NCBI GenBank assembly: GCA_036675815.1
Contig: JAKFEE010000030.1
Coordinates: 1 to 18,991, forward strand
Direction: 5' to 3'
Source: JAKFEE01 sp036675815
GTDB lineage: Bacteria; Pseudomonadota; Alphaproteobacteria; Rhodospirillales; Magnetospirillaceae
DNA: 18,991 nt
Part shown: positions 7,299-14,439 of the stretch, in pieces
How positions within the stretch are numbered: position 1 is the first letter of the stretch
How the letters are laid out: the number at the start of each line of letters is the position of its first letter
Translations under genes and position numbers: made by a program
The notes under the pieces: model-generated
Database searches by the model: none
Told to the model about the DNA's origin: nothing
The model's input: only the letters and a program-made list of their open reading frames with translations

Positions 7299-7323
7299 GC
7301 GCCCAAGCCGTGGGCGCTTGTTT
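7299..7323 (+). terminator. Intrinsic terminator of the STAS gene
   Basis: GCGCCCA (7299-7305), loop AGCCG, TGGGCGC (7311-7317) make a perfect 7-bp GC-rich stem followed at once by TTGTTT. It lies 32 bases after the STAS stop codon. This is the best-formed intrinsic terminator in the window, and it implies that fixABCX has its own promoter. Confidence 0.7.
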
Positions 7324-7562
7324 CGCCGGCGATCGGCAGCCGGGTACCGTCCTGTGCCTAGGCGACGCGATGGCTCACGGGCGGAGGCTGCCGCGTCCGG
7401 CGCACTGCCGGGAAAGCCTGAATTGTCAGCCGCTTGCGCGAGTTTCGTATCCCCGCGGCCGAATGGTCGGGCGCGCCGTTGCGGCGCCGGCGAATTGCCT
7501 CGGATTTTAATTGCTGGGTACCAAACAATTTGGCATCCTTCGAAAGGGGTAGCGGAAGAGAG
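7324..7562. other. Non-coding stretch upstream of the fixA promoter
   Basis: No convincing gene lies here on either strand; small open frames show no family features. Two things stand out. CCAAACAATTTGG (7521-7533) is a perfect 5-bp dyad with a three-base spacer inside a locally AT-rich patch (about 7492-7545). GGTACC occurs at 7343 and 7517, besides the copy in the dyad at 7601. No NifA-type TGT-N10-ACA site was found by eye. Length suggests a regulated leader or activator region rather than a simple promoter. Confidence 0.5.
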
Positions 7563-7591
7563 TTGCACCGCAGCCTGGATGCGAAGATAAT
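7563..7591 (+). promoter_or_regulatory. Candidate sigma70-type promoter of fixABCX
   Basis: TTGCAC (7563-7568) and GATAAT (7586-7591) are separated by 17 bases. The -10 hexamer matches TATAAT at five of six positions; the -35 matches TTGACA at only the first three. Transcription would begin near 7597-7599, inside the dyad at 7592-7615 and about 30 bases before fixA. Position supports it; no experimental proof is possible here. Confidence 0.42.
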
Positions 7592-7615
7592 CGGTAAAAC
7601 GGTACCGAAATACCG
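7592..7615. promoter_or_regulatory. Nested symmetric dyad over the presumed fixA transcription start
   Basis: CGGTA (7592-7596), AAA, CGGTACCG (7600-7607), AAA, TACCG (7611-7615). Both the outer CGGTA/TACCG arms and the inner CGGT/ACCG arms share the same centre of symmetry (between 7603 and 7604). This is the shape of an operator for a dimeric or tetrameric regulator. It begins right after the GATAAT hexamer and ends just before the GGAGAGAGAGGG ribosome binding site of fixA, an ideal place for repression. The regulator is unknown. Confidence 0.5.
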
Positions 7616-7626
7616 GAGAGAGAGGG

Positions 7627-8463
7627 ATGCACATCGTCGTCTGCGTGAAGCAGGTTCCGGACTCGAGCCAGATCCGAGTCCATCCCGTTACGAACACGAT
7701 CATGCGCCAGGGCGTGCCCGCCGTGGTCAATCCGTATGATCTGGTATCGCTGGAAGAGGCGTTGCGGCTCAAGGACCGACTGGGCGCCAGGGTCACCGTG
7801 CTCAGCATGGGGCCGAAAATGGCGGCCGAGTCCCTGAAGAAATGCGTGGCCCTCGGCGCCGACGCCGCGGTGCTGATCACCGATCGCGTCTTTGCCGGTT
7901 CCGACACCCTGGCCACGTCCTATGCGCTGTCGGCGGCGATCCGTCGCATCGGCCAGGACGAGCCGGTGGACATGGTGTTCTGCGGCAAGCAGACCATCGA
8001 CGGCGACACCGCCCAGGTCGGCCCGGGAATCGCCCGGCGCCTCGGCCTGCAGCAGCTCACCTATGTGTCGCGCATCGAGACTGTCGACCCCGCGGCGCGC
8101 GAGATCGTCGTGCACCGGCGGGCCGAGGGTGGCGTGCAGGTGCTGCAGACGAAGCTGCCCTGCCTCGTCACCATGCTGGAAGGGGCCAACACCCTGCGTT
8201 TCGCCAGCATGGACGACATGTTCCGCGCCGCCCGCTACGACGTCGTCGAGTGGGACCACAAGGCGGCCGGCATCACCGAGGTCGACCGCTGCGGCCTCAA
8301 GGGCTCGCCCACCGTGGTGAAGAAGGTCTTCGCGCCGCAGCCGCGCGCCATCAAGGCCGAGATGCTCGATGCGACCGGCAAGAGCGCCAGCGAGACGGTC
8401 GACGCCTTGCTGTCCACCCTGTTCGCCAAGCACCCGAACCTGGAAGCGGAGATCCGCCAATGA
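7627..8463 (+). CDS. fixA: Electron transfer flavoprotein beta-type subunit FixA
   Basis: The 278-residue product opens MHIVVCVKQVPDSSQIRVHP and has the ETF-beta nucleotide-binding fold, with GADAAVLITDR and CGKQTIDGDTAQVGP, the latter the conserved FAD/AMP loop. The N-terminus (IRVHPVTNTIMRQGVP) is characteristic of the Fix type rather than housekeeping EtfB. FixA and FixB form the flavoprotein that takes electrons from NADH and splits them to quinone via FixC and to ferredoxin or flavodoxin via FixX. The ATG at 7627 is preceded by GGAGAGAGAGGG. Its stop overlaps the fixB start as ATGA. It is first in a four-gene operon controlled from the 7563-7615 region. Confidence 0.95.
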   Translation: MHIVVCVKQVPDSSQIRVHPVTNTIMRQGVPAVVNPYDLVSLEEALRLKDRLGARVTVLSMGPKMAAESLKKCVALGADAAVLITDRVFAGSDTLATSYALSAAIRRIGQDEPVDMVFCGKQTIDGDTAQVGPGIARRLGLQQLTYVSRIETVDPAAREIVVHRRAEGGVQVLQTKLPCLVTMLEGANTLRFASMDDMFRAARYDVVEWDHKAAGITEVDRCGLKGSPTVVKKVFAPQPRAIKAEMLDATGKSASETVDALLSTLFAKHPNLEAEIRQ

Positions 8464-9545
8464 GCGCCGAGGAGACGAATTCCGCCGCCGCGCCGCGTCG
8501 CGCCGGCGGCATCGATCTGGGCACCTGGAAGGGCGTCTGGGTCAATGTCGAACTCGAGCGCGGCCGCGTCCACCCGGTCTCGTGGGAGTTGCTGGGCGAG
8601 GGCCGCAAGCTGGCCGATCACCTCGGCGTGCCGCTGTCCGGCGTCGTCCTCGGCCCCGACGACGCCGCCACCGGCGAGGCCTGCGCCGAGGCGTTCCGCC
8701 ACGGTGCCGACACGGTCTATGTCGTGCGCCACCCGGTGCTGGAGCACTACCGCACCGATCCCTACGCCAAGGTCTTCACCGAATTGGTCGAGCGCCACAA
8801 GCCGGAAATCCTGCTGCTGGGCGCCACCACGCTGGGCCGCGACCTCGCCGGCGCCATCGCCACCACCCTGTCCACCGGCCTCACCGCCGACTGCACCGAG
8901 TTGCGCATCGACGACGAGACGCGCAGCCTGGCGGCGACGCGCCCGACCTTCGGCGGCACCCTGCTGTGCACCATCCATACCCTGGAATACCGGCCGCAGA
9001 TGGCGACGGTGCGTCCGCGGGTGATGGCCATGCCCAAGCGCGACGAGGGGCACTCGGGGACCATCGTCACCGAGTCGGTGACGCTGGCGGAAGAGGACGT
9101 CGTCACCAAGATCCTGTCCTACATCCCCGACGCCAATGCCGACAACGCGCAGCTGGCCTATGCCGACGTCGTCGTCGCCGGCGGCCGCGGCCTGGGCAAG
9201 GCCGAAAATTTCCGGCTGGTGCGCGAGCTGGCGGCGGTGCTCGGCGGCGAATACGGCGGCTCGCGCCCGGTGGCGCAGGCCGGCTGGGTGTCCGGCGATC
9301 GCCAGATCGGCCAGACCGGCAAGACCATCCGGCCGAAGCTCTACATCGCCGCCGGCATTTCCGGCGCCATCCAGCACCGTGTCGGCGTCGAGGGCGCCGA
9401 CGTCATCATCGCCATCAACAACGATCCCAAGGCGCCGATCTTCGATTTCGCCACCTATGGCGTCGTCGGTGACGCGCTGCAGATCCTGCCGGCGTTGACC
9501 GAGGCCCTGCGGGCACGCCTCGGGCATTCCGCCGCGGCCGAGTAG
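8460..9545 (+). CDS. fixB: Electron transfer flavoprotein alpha-type subunit FixB
   Basis: The 361-residue product begins MSAEETNSAAAPRRAGGIDL, where the first 15 or so residues are an extra tail, then GTWKGVWVNVELERGRVHPVS of the ETF-alpha fold. The C-terminal FAD-binding domain is clear: VVAGGRGLGKAENF, GGSRPVAQAGWVSGDRQIGQ with the usual TGKTIRPKLYIAAGISGAIQH following, and IIAINNDPKAPIF. This is the FAD site shared by all ETF-alpha proteins. The bifurcating FAD of FixAB lies between the two subunits. The ATG at 8460 overlaps the fixA stop by four bases, indicating coupled translation at equal dose. A much longer open frame extends upstream through fixA but is out of register with it and is not coding. 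Confidence 0.95.
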   Translation: MSAEETNSAAAPRRAGGIDLGTWKGVWVNVELERGRVHPVSWELLGEGRKLADHLGVPLSGVVLGPDDAATGEACAEAFRHGADTVYVVRHPVLEHYRTDPYAKVFTELVERHKPEILLLGATTLGRDLAGAIATTLSTGLTADCTELRIDDETRSLAATRPTFGGTLLCTIHTLEYRPQMATVRPRVMAMPKRDEGHSGTIVTESVTLAEEDVVTKILSYIPDANADNAQLAYADVVVAGGRGLGKAENFRLVRELAAVLGGEYGGSRPVAQAGWVSGDRQIGQTGKTIRPKLYIAAGISGAIQHRVGVEGADVIIAINNDPKAPIFDFATYGVVGDALQILPALTEALRARLGHSAAAE

Positions 9546-9560
9546 GCAAGGAGACAGAGC

Positions 9561-10859
9561 ATGGCCGAAAAATTCGATGCCATCGTCGTCGGCGCCGGCC
9601 CTTCGGGCAATGCCGCCGCCTATCTGATGGCCAAGGCAGGCATGAAGGTGCTGCAGCTCGAGCGCGGCGAATACCCGGGCTCGAAGAACGTGCAGGGGGC
9701 CATCATGTACGCCGAGGCGCTGGAATCGGTGATCCCCAACTGCCGCCGCCAGGCGCCGATGGAACGAGCCATCATCGAGCAGCGCATGTGGGTGATGGAC
9801 GACAACTCCTATGTCGGCTCGCATTACCGCGGCACCGGCGATGCCGGTGAGCAGCCGAACCGCTACACCATCATCCGCGCCAATTTCGACAAGTGGTTCT
9901 CGAAGAAGGTGCAGGACGCCGGCGCCCTGCTCATCTGCGAGACCACGGTGATCGAGCTGTTGAAAGAGGGCGAGCGCGTGGTCGGCGTGCGCACGGACCG
10001 CGCCAACGGCGAGATCTTCGCCGATATCGTGGTGCTGGCCGATGGCGTCAACTCCCTCATCGCCACCAAGTCGGGCCTGCGGCCGCCGGTCAAGGCGCAG
10101 GACGTGGCGCTGGCGGTCAAGGAGATGCACTTCCTGCCCAAGCAGGTGATCGAGGACCGTTTCAACATCTCGGGCGACGACGGCGTCGTCATCGAGATGT
10201 TCGGCAAGATCACCAAAGGTATGGTCGGCACCGGCTTCCTCTACACCAACAAGGAATCGATCTCGCTGGGTATCGGCTGCATGGTCGAGGACTTCAAGAA
10301 GTCCGGCGTCAGCCCCTATCAGTTGCTCGAGGACATGAAGAACCACCCGGCGGTCAAGCCGTTGATCGCCGGCTCCGAGGTCAAGGAATACTCGGCCCAC
10401 CTGATCCCGGAGGGTGGCTACAACGCCATTCCCACCATCCACGGCGACGGCTGGGTGATCTGCGGCGACTCCGGCGGCTTCGTCAACGCGGTGCACCGCG
10501 AAGGCTCGAACCTGGCCATGACCACCGGGCGACTGGCGGCCGAGGCCATCGTCACGCTGCGCGACGAGGGCAAGGATTATACGGCGGCCAACCTGCGCCG
10601 CTACCGTCAGGCCCTGGAAGAAAGCTTCGTGATGAAGGACCTGAAGAAGTATCGCGATATGCCGCAAATCCTGCACGGCAATCGCCAGTTCCTCACCGCC
10701 TACCCCGAGCTGCTGACCAATGCCGCCCACACGCTGCTCAAGGTCGACGGCGTCGACAAGCTGAGCAAGGAAAAGCAGATCAAGCGGAACTTCGTCGCCC
10801 GCCGCTCGCGCTTCGGGCTGGTCGGCGACGCCATCAAGCTGGTGAGGGCCTTCCGATGA
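9561..10859 (+). CDS. fixC: ETF-quinone oxidoreductase-like flavoprotein FixC
   Basis: The 432-residue flavoprotein starts MAEKFDAIVVGAGPSGNAAA with the FAD Rossmann motif GAGPSG at residues 11-16. It later shows VLADGVNS and a second FAD contact at GDSGGFVNAVHREGSNLAM. FixC corresponds to the FAD/quinone part of mitochondrial ETF-QO, whose iron-sulfur domain is supplied separately by FixX. It should accept high-potential electrons from FixAB and pass them to quinone at the membrane. A GGAGACAGAGC lies just before the ATG, 15 bases after fixB. Its stop overlaps the start of fixX as ATGA. Length is usual for FixC. Confidence 0.95.
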   Translation: MAEKFDAIVVGAGPSGNAAAYLMAKAGMKVLQLERGEYPGSKNVQGAIMYAEALESVIPNCRRQAPMERAIIEQRMWVMDDNSYVGSHYRGTGDAGEQPNRYTIIRANFDKWFSKKVQDAGALLICETTVIELLKEGERVVGVRTDRANGEIFADIVVLADGVNSLIATKSGLRPPVKAQDVALAVKEMHFLPKQVIEDRFNISGDDGVVIEMFGKITKGMVGTGFLYTNKESISLGIGCMVEDFKKSGVSPYQLLEDMKNHPAVKPLIAGSEVKEYSAHLIPEGGYNAIPTIHGDGWVICGDSGGFVNAVHREGSNLAMTTGRLAAEAIVTLRDEGKDYTAANLRRYRQALEESFVMKDLKKYRDMPQILHGNRQFLTAYPELLTNAAHTLLKVDGVDKLSKEKQIKRNFVARRSRFGLVGDAIKLVRAFR

Positions 10860-11146
10860 GCATCAAGATCGAAGAGAAGCTGTTCGAGAACCGCTACCGG
10901 GTCGACGAGGGCCGCGCCCACATCGCCATCACGACGCCCGACATCTGCCGTGACAAATGCGCAGTCCCGGCCTGCACATGGTGCTGTCCGGCCGGCTGCT
11001 ACACCAAGGGCGAGGACGGCAGCGTCGTCCTCGCCACCGACGGCTGCCTGGAATGCGGCACCTGCCGCCTGCTGTGCAGCGAGCACAACAACATCGAATG
11101 GTCGTATCCGCGCGGCGGCTACGGCGTGCTCTACAAGTTCGGCTGA
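10856..11146 (+). CDS. fixX: Ferredoxin-like protein FixX
   Basis: The 96-residue protein carries the cysteine-rich pattern of FixX: DGCLECGTCRLLC (Cys64, 67, 70, 74), which would hold a 4Fe-4S cluster, and an upstream group CRDKC...CTWCCPAGCY (Cys31, 35, 40, 43, 44, 48). The C-terminal YPRGGYGVLYKFG is typical and equals the end of the ETF-QO iron-sulfur domain. FixX takes part in the low-potential branch of bifurcation and hands electrons toward ferredoxin or flavodoxin, in diazotrophs on to nitrogenase. The ATG at 10856 overlaps the fixC stop. It is last in the operon; a long palindrome begins nine bases after its stop. Confidence 0.95.
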   Translation: MSIKIEEKLFENRYRVDEGRAHIAITTPDICRDKCAVPACTWCCPAGCYTKGEDGSVVLATDGCLECGTCRLLCSEHNNIEWSYPRGGYGVLYKFG

Positions 11147-11154
11147 GGAGGCGA

Positions 11155-11184
11155 CGGAGCGCGGAGCTCCAGCTCCGCGCTCCG
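11155..11184. repeat. Composite palindromic repeat element, copy B (single hairpin)
   Basis: CGGAGCGCGGAGCT (11155-11168), CC, AGCTCCGCGCTCCG (11171-11184): a perfect 14-bp stem with a two-base loop. It lies between convergent fixX and the glycosyltransferase gene, nine bases from either stop codon. The centre is CC rather than the GG of copies A and C, so it sits in the reverse orientation, and the small GGACC/GGTCC hairpin is absent. It could end transcription from both sides; no T-run is present. Confidence 0.8.
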
Positions 11185-11193
11185 TGCTTAAGT

Positions 11194-12249
11194 CTAGCGG
11201 TTCAGCAGCCCGGCGCGGCGGGCACGGCCGATCACCCACACGGTATAGGCGGCCTGCCACGCCGCAAAGGGCAGGAAGACCAGCAGGCGTCCCCAACCCT
11301 CGATGCGGATCAGGGTGAAGGCGCCCACGCCCTGCGCCAGGGTCACGGCGTAGTGATAGAGCGCCACCCGGCGGTGGCCGTAGCCCAGCCGATTGAGCAG
11401 TTGATAGAGATGGGTGCGATGCGCCCGGGCGATGTTGTCGCCGGCCTGCCAGCGGCGCAGGATGGTGAAGCCGGTATCCCATAGGAAGTGGAAGAACAGC
11501 AACGGCATCACCAGCAGCGAGGTGTGGCTGGCGTCGTAGCGCATGGCGATCACCGCCATCACGGCGAAGGCGAAGCCGAGGAACTGGCTGCCGACGTCGC
11601 CCATGAAGACGCTGGCCTTGGGATAGTTGAACACCAGGAAGCCGACGCAGGCGCCGACCACGACCCAGCTCGTCAGGTAGACGACGTGGCTGCCTTCGAC
11701 GAAGGTGACGATCATGAACAGCACGGCGACCAGCGCGGCGGTGCCGGCCGCCAGCCCGTCGAGCCCGTCCATGAAGTTGAAGGCGTTGCTCATGGCGACG
11801 ATCCACAGCAACGTCAGCACATAGCCCCACACGTCCAACTCGACACGGCCGACGAAGGGGACCGGCAGCACGTCGATGACGATGCCCGAGGCCAGGGCGA
11901 GGCCGGCGCAGCCGGCCTGGGTCAGCAGCTTGGCGCGAAAGCCCAGGTTCCTGACGTCGTCGAACAACGACACCCCGACGAGCACCACGGTGCTGAAGAA
12001 GAATCCCAGGAAATAGGGCTCGGCGACCTGCACGGTCTCGCCAAAGGCGTAGAGCACGCTCATGCCGACGAAGAAGGTGGCGACGATGGCCAGGCCGCCC
12101 GATTTCGGGGTAGGCCGGCTGTGCGACGACCGCTCGTTCGGCGTATCGATGATCCCCAGGCGATGGATCAACAGCCAGGTCAACGCCGCCGACAGGGTGG
12201 TCAGCATCGCGCCGAAGCCGGCGTGACTGAGGAAGGCGGCGAAGGTCAT
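11194..12249 (-). CDS. Glycosyltransferase family 4 / undecaprenyl-phosphate sugar-1-phosphate transferase (WecA/WbpL-like)
   Basis: This 351-residue polytopic membrane protein belongs to the MraY/WecA superfamily, which moves a sugar-1-phosphate from a UDP-sugar to undecaprenyl phosphate and so starts glycan assembly. Seen are IDTPNERSSHSRPTPKSGGL (about 34-53), SLFDDVRNL with Asp97-Asp98, NAFNFMDGLDGLAAG (155-169), FMGDVGSQFLGF (about 215-226) and the cytosolic HRTHLYQLL loop (277-285), plus about ten membrane helices. The PNERSSH variant is closest to WbpL-type enzymes, which use N-acetyl-fucosamine or quinovosamine derivatives in O-antigen synthesis. It follows the dehydratase gene with one base between stop and start, which fits that role. 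The acceptor and exact sugar are inference. Confidence 0.9.
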   Translation of the reverse strand: MTFAAFLSHAGFGAMLTTLSAALTWLLIHRLGIIDTPNERSSHSRPTPKSGGLAIVATFFVGMSVLYAFGETVQVAEPYFLGFFFSTVVLVGVSLFDDVRNLGFRAKLLTQAGCAGLALASGIVIDVLPVPFVGRVELDVWGYVLTLLWIVAMSNAFNFMDGLDGLAAGTAALVAVLFMIVTFVEGSHVVYLTSWVVVGACVGFLVFNYPKASVFMGDVGSQFLGFAFAVMAVIAMRYDASHTSLLVMPLLFFHFLWDTGFTILRRWQAGDNIARAHRTHLYQLLNRLGYGHRRVALYHYAVTLAQGVGAFTLIRIEGWGRLLVFLPFAAWQAAYTVWVIGRARRAGLLNR

Positions 12250-12250
12250 G

Positions 12251-14182
12251 TCAGGATGCCGCCGATACGGCGGGGTTCGCTTGTGGCGCCGCCGAGGCGA
12301 TCAGGGCGAACAGGGCGCTCACCGTCCGCGCCTCGTCGCCGGCCGCCGCCATCGTGTCCAAGGCGTCCAACTCCGGTGCCAGCCGAGGCCAGTCGAGGAA
12401 TTGCTCGGCGCCCATGACGATGCGCGGATGCGGCGTCCGCTGCACGTCGGCCGCAATGAACATCTCCTCGAACAATTTTTCGCCCGGACGCAGGCCGGTG
12501 ATCGTCACCGTGATGTCGCCGTCCGGATGGGCCTCGTCGCGCACCGTCCGGCCCGACAGATGGATGAGGCGCTGGGCAAGCTCGTAGATGCGGACCGGTT
12601 CGCCCATGTCGAGCAGGAACACCTCGCCGCCGCGCGCCATGGCGCCGGCCTGCAGCACCAGGTTGGCCGCTTCGGGAATGGTCATGAAATAGCGGACGAC
12701 GTCCTCGTGGGTGACGGTGACCGGCCCGCCCTCGGCAATCTGCTTGCGGAACAACGGCACCACCGAGCCGGTGGAATTGATGACGTTGCCGAAGCGCACC
12801 ATGGCGAACACCGTGCGGCAGCCGCCGGCCGCCAGGCCCTGCAGCACCATTTCGGCCAGCCGTTTCGAGGCGCCCATGACGCTGGTCGGCCGCACCGCCT
12901 TGTCGGTCGAGATCAGCACGAACTTCTCGACTCCGGCGGCGATGGCCGCCTCGGCGGCGGCGCGGGTGCCGACGACGTTGTTGCGGATGCCCTGCAGCGG
13001 GTTCGCCTCGACGATGGGGACGTGCTTGAAGGCGGCGGCGTGATAGACGGTCTGGATACGGTGGTGAGCGAGCGCGGCTTGCAGATGGCGGCCATCGCAG
13101 ACGTCGCCGAGGACGAAGCTCAGCTCCGTGTCGTTGTCGATGGTGCCGGCGAGGGCACGCAATTCGCTCTCGATGTTGTAGAGCGCCAGTTCGCTCTGCT
13201 CGTAGACGACGAGGCTTGCGGGGCGCAGTGGCAGAATCTGCCGGCACAGCTCGGAGCCGATGGAGCCGCCGCCGCCGGTCACCAGCACGCGGCGGCCGGC
13301 GACATCGCCGGCCAGCAGCACCGGATCGGGCGCCACCGGCGGCCGCCACAGCAGCTCCTCGGGCAGCACGTCGCGGATCTGGCCGACGTCGACCCGGCAG
13401 TCGATGATCTCGGATAGCGGCGGCAGGGTCTGAACCTTGACCGGGAACTCGCCGATCCGCTCGAGGATCTGCCGCCGGCGCTCGGCGCTGGCCGCGGGCA
13501 GTGCCAGGACGACACGCTTGATGCGCAACCGGCCGACCAGTTCCTCGAGGCCCGCCGGGTCGAAGATGGTGCAGCCGAGGATGTGACGGCCGTGCAGCTT
13601 CTCGTCGTCGTCCAGCAGCGCCACCACCTTGTGATCGAGACTGGAGCGCAGGGCCTGCAGGATCTGGACGCCGGCCCGGCCGGCACCGTAGATGGCGACG
13701 CGCTCGCGCTCGTGGGTCTGCTCGGCGCTGACCACCTTCTTGATCGCCCAGTAGAGCATGAGGCGGCTGGCCATCGTGCCGAGCAGCAGCCCCCCCCACA
13801 GCAGCGGCAGCAGCGACAGTGGGAAGGTTTCCGATGCCAGCAGCAGTGTGATTGGCACCAGCAGCAGTGTCACCACCGTGACGCCGCGGGTGATGAGCAT
13901 CAGCACCCACTGGCCGCCATAGCGCACCAGGGCCCGGTAAAGGCGGAAGCCGACGAACACCGGAACGGTGATCAGGACCACCGCCGGCACGTACCAGGCA
14001 TCGGCACCGACGATGATGGCCGGCCACGCGTCTCCCAGACGCAGCGCCAGGACGGCATAGGCGGTGAGGGCGCTGACCAGCACGTCGATGGCGCCCAGCG
14101 ACAGCGCCCGGAGGCGCGGCGACAGGTGCATCAGCCGACGAATGACCCGCACGAATGCCGTTTGCACCGATGTCGATCCCAT
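12251..14182 (-). CDS. Membrane nucleotide-sugar 4,6-dehydratase (WbpM/CapD/FlaA1 family)
   Basis: The 643-residue protein has about four membrane helices in its first 150 residues, a Rossmann-like domain with VAIYGAGRAGVQ (163-173), and a C-terminal extended SDR domain with VLVTGGGGSIGSELCRQ (299-315), HAAAFKHVPI (381-390) and ISTDKAVRPTSVMGASKR (424-441). The MxxxK pair Met436/Lys440, replacing the usual YxxxK, is the feature described for UDP-GlcNAc 4,6-dehydratases such as WbpM. It would convert UDP-GlcNAc to the 4-keto-6-deoxy sugar, the entry to quinovosamine, fucosamine or bacillosamine-type sugars. A GGGGAA lies before the ATG at 14182. Only this gene and the transferase of such a pathway are here. 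Confidence 0.92.
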   Translation of the reverse strand: MGSTSVQTAFVRVIRRLMHLSPRLRALSLGAIDVLVSALTAYAVLALRLGDAWPAIIVGADAWYVPAVVLITVPVFVGFRLYRALVRYGGQWVLMLITRGVTVVTLLLVPITLLLASETFPLSLLPLLWGGLLLGTMASRLMLYWAIKKVVSAEQTHERERVAIYGAGRAGVQILQALRSSLDHKVVALLDDDEKLHGRHILGCTIFDPAGLEELVGRLRIKRVVLALPAASAERRRQILERIGEFPVKVQTLPPLSEIIDCRVDVGQIRDVLPEELLWRPPVAPDPVLLAGDVAGRRVLVTGGGGSIGSELCRQILPLRPASLVVYEQSELALYNIESELRALAGTIDNDTELSFVLGDVCDGRHLQAALAHHRIQTVYHAAAFKHVPIVEANPLQGIRNNVVGTRAAAEAAIAAGVEKFVLISTDKAVRPTSVMGASKRLAEMVLQGLAAGGCRTVFAMVRFGNVINSTGSVVPLFRKQIAEGGPVTVTHEDVVRYFMTIPEAANLVLQAGAMARGGEVFLLDMGEPVRIYELAQRLIHLSGRTVRDEAHPDGDITVTITGLRPGEKLFEEMFIAADVQRTPHPRIVMGAEQFLDWPRLAPELDALDTMAAAGDEARTVSALFALIASAAPQANPAVSAAS

Positions 14183-14439
14183 CTCGTTCCCCGCTCAGAA
14201 CCTATGCCAGCCCCGACAGGCAGGCAAGCTCAGGTTGTCGGGCAGGATAGATACCCAACTCGCCGAGGACACGATCGCCAACTCCCTTCTATCTCTTTCG
14301 GCCACTACCTCGTAGATATACGGACCTTGCGCAAAATCGCTTTCGAGGCTACTGGCCGTCGTTTAGGCTTTATTGTTCTCCATCCCGTTTCGGCCGGGCA
14401 TGCCGGTTCGGGCCTTCACGGCGAAACAAAGGGAATCCG
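14183..14439. other. Divergent intergenic region, dehydratase and pntAA
   Basis: This 257-base gap must contain promoters for both divergent units. It is less GC-rich than its surroundings, notably around 14280-14390. I could not fix a convincing -35/-10 pair on either strand, and no palindrome comparable to those elsewhere was seen. AAAGGGAATCCG just before 14440 may serve as the pntAA ribosome binding site. Confidence 0.4.

Noticed and set aside
7468..7482. Possible sigma54 -24/-12 promoter upstream of fixA
   Set aside because: GG and TTGC are correctly spaced, but the TGGCAC element is otherwise unmatched; GG-N10-GC is common by chance in such GC-rich DNA, and no NifA site accompanies it.
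7502..7566. Two further sigma54-like pairs, GG...TTGC at 7502-7514 and 7554-7566
   Set aside because: Both have nine instead of ten bases between GG and GC, so they fail the strict spacing.
7324..7626. Riboswitch in the fixA leader
   Set aside because: I looked for cobalamin, c-di-GMP and similar conserved cores; fragments such as CACTGCCGGGAAAGCC are superficial and the other required boxes are missing.
8235..10730. 831-residue minus-strand open frame opposite fixABC
   Set aside because: It is the antisense shadow of high-GC coding sequence, rich in His/Asp/Gly with no domain; the plus strand encodes unmistakable FixA, FixB and FixC.
10957..11484. Plus-strand ORF with RRSAELQLRAP past fixX
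   Set aside because: It overlaps fixX in another frame, reads through palindromic copy B and continues antisense to the transferase gene; the SAELQLRAP string comes from the repeat.
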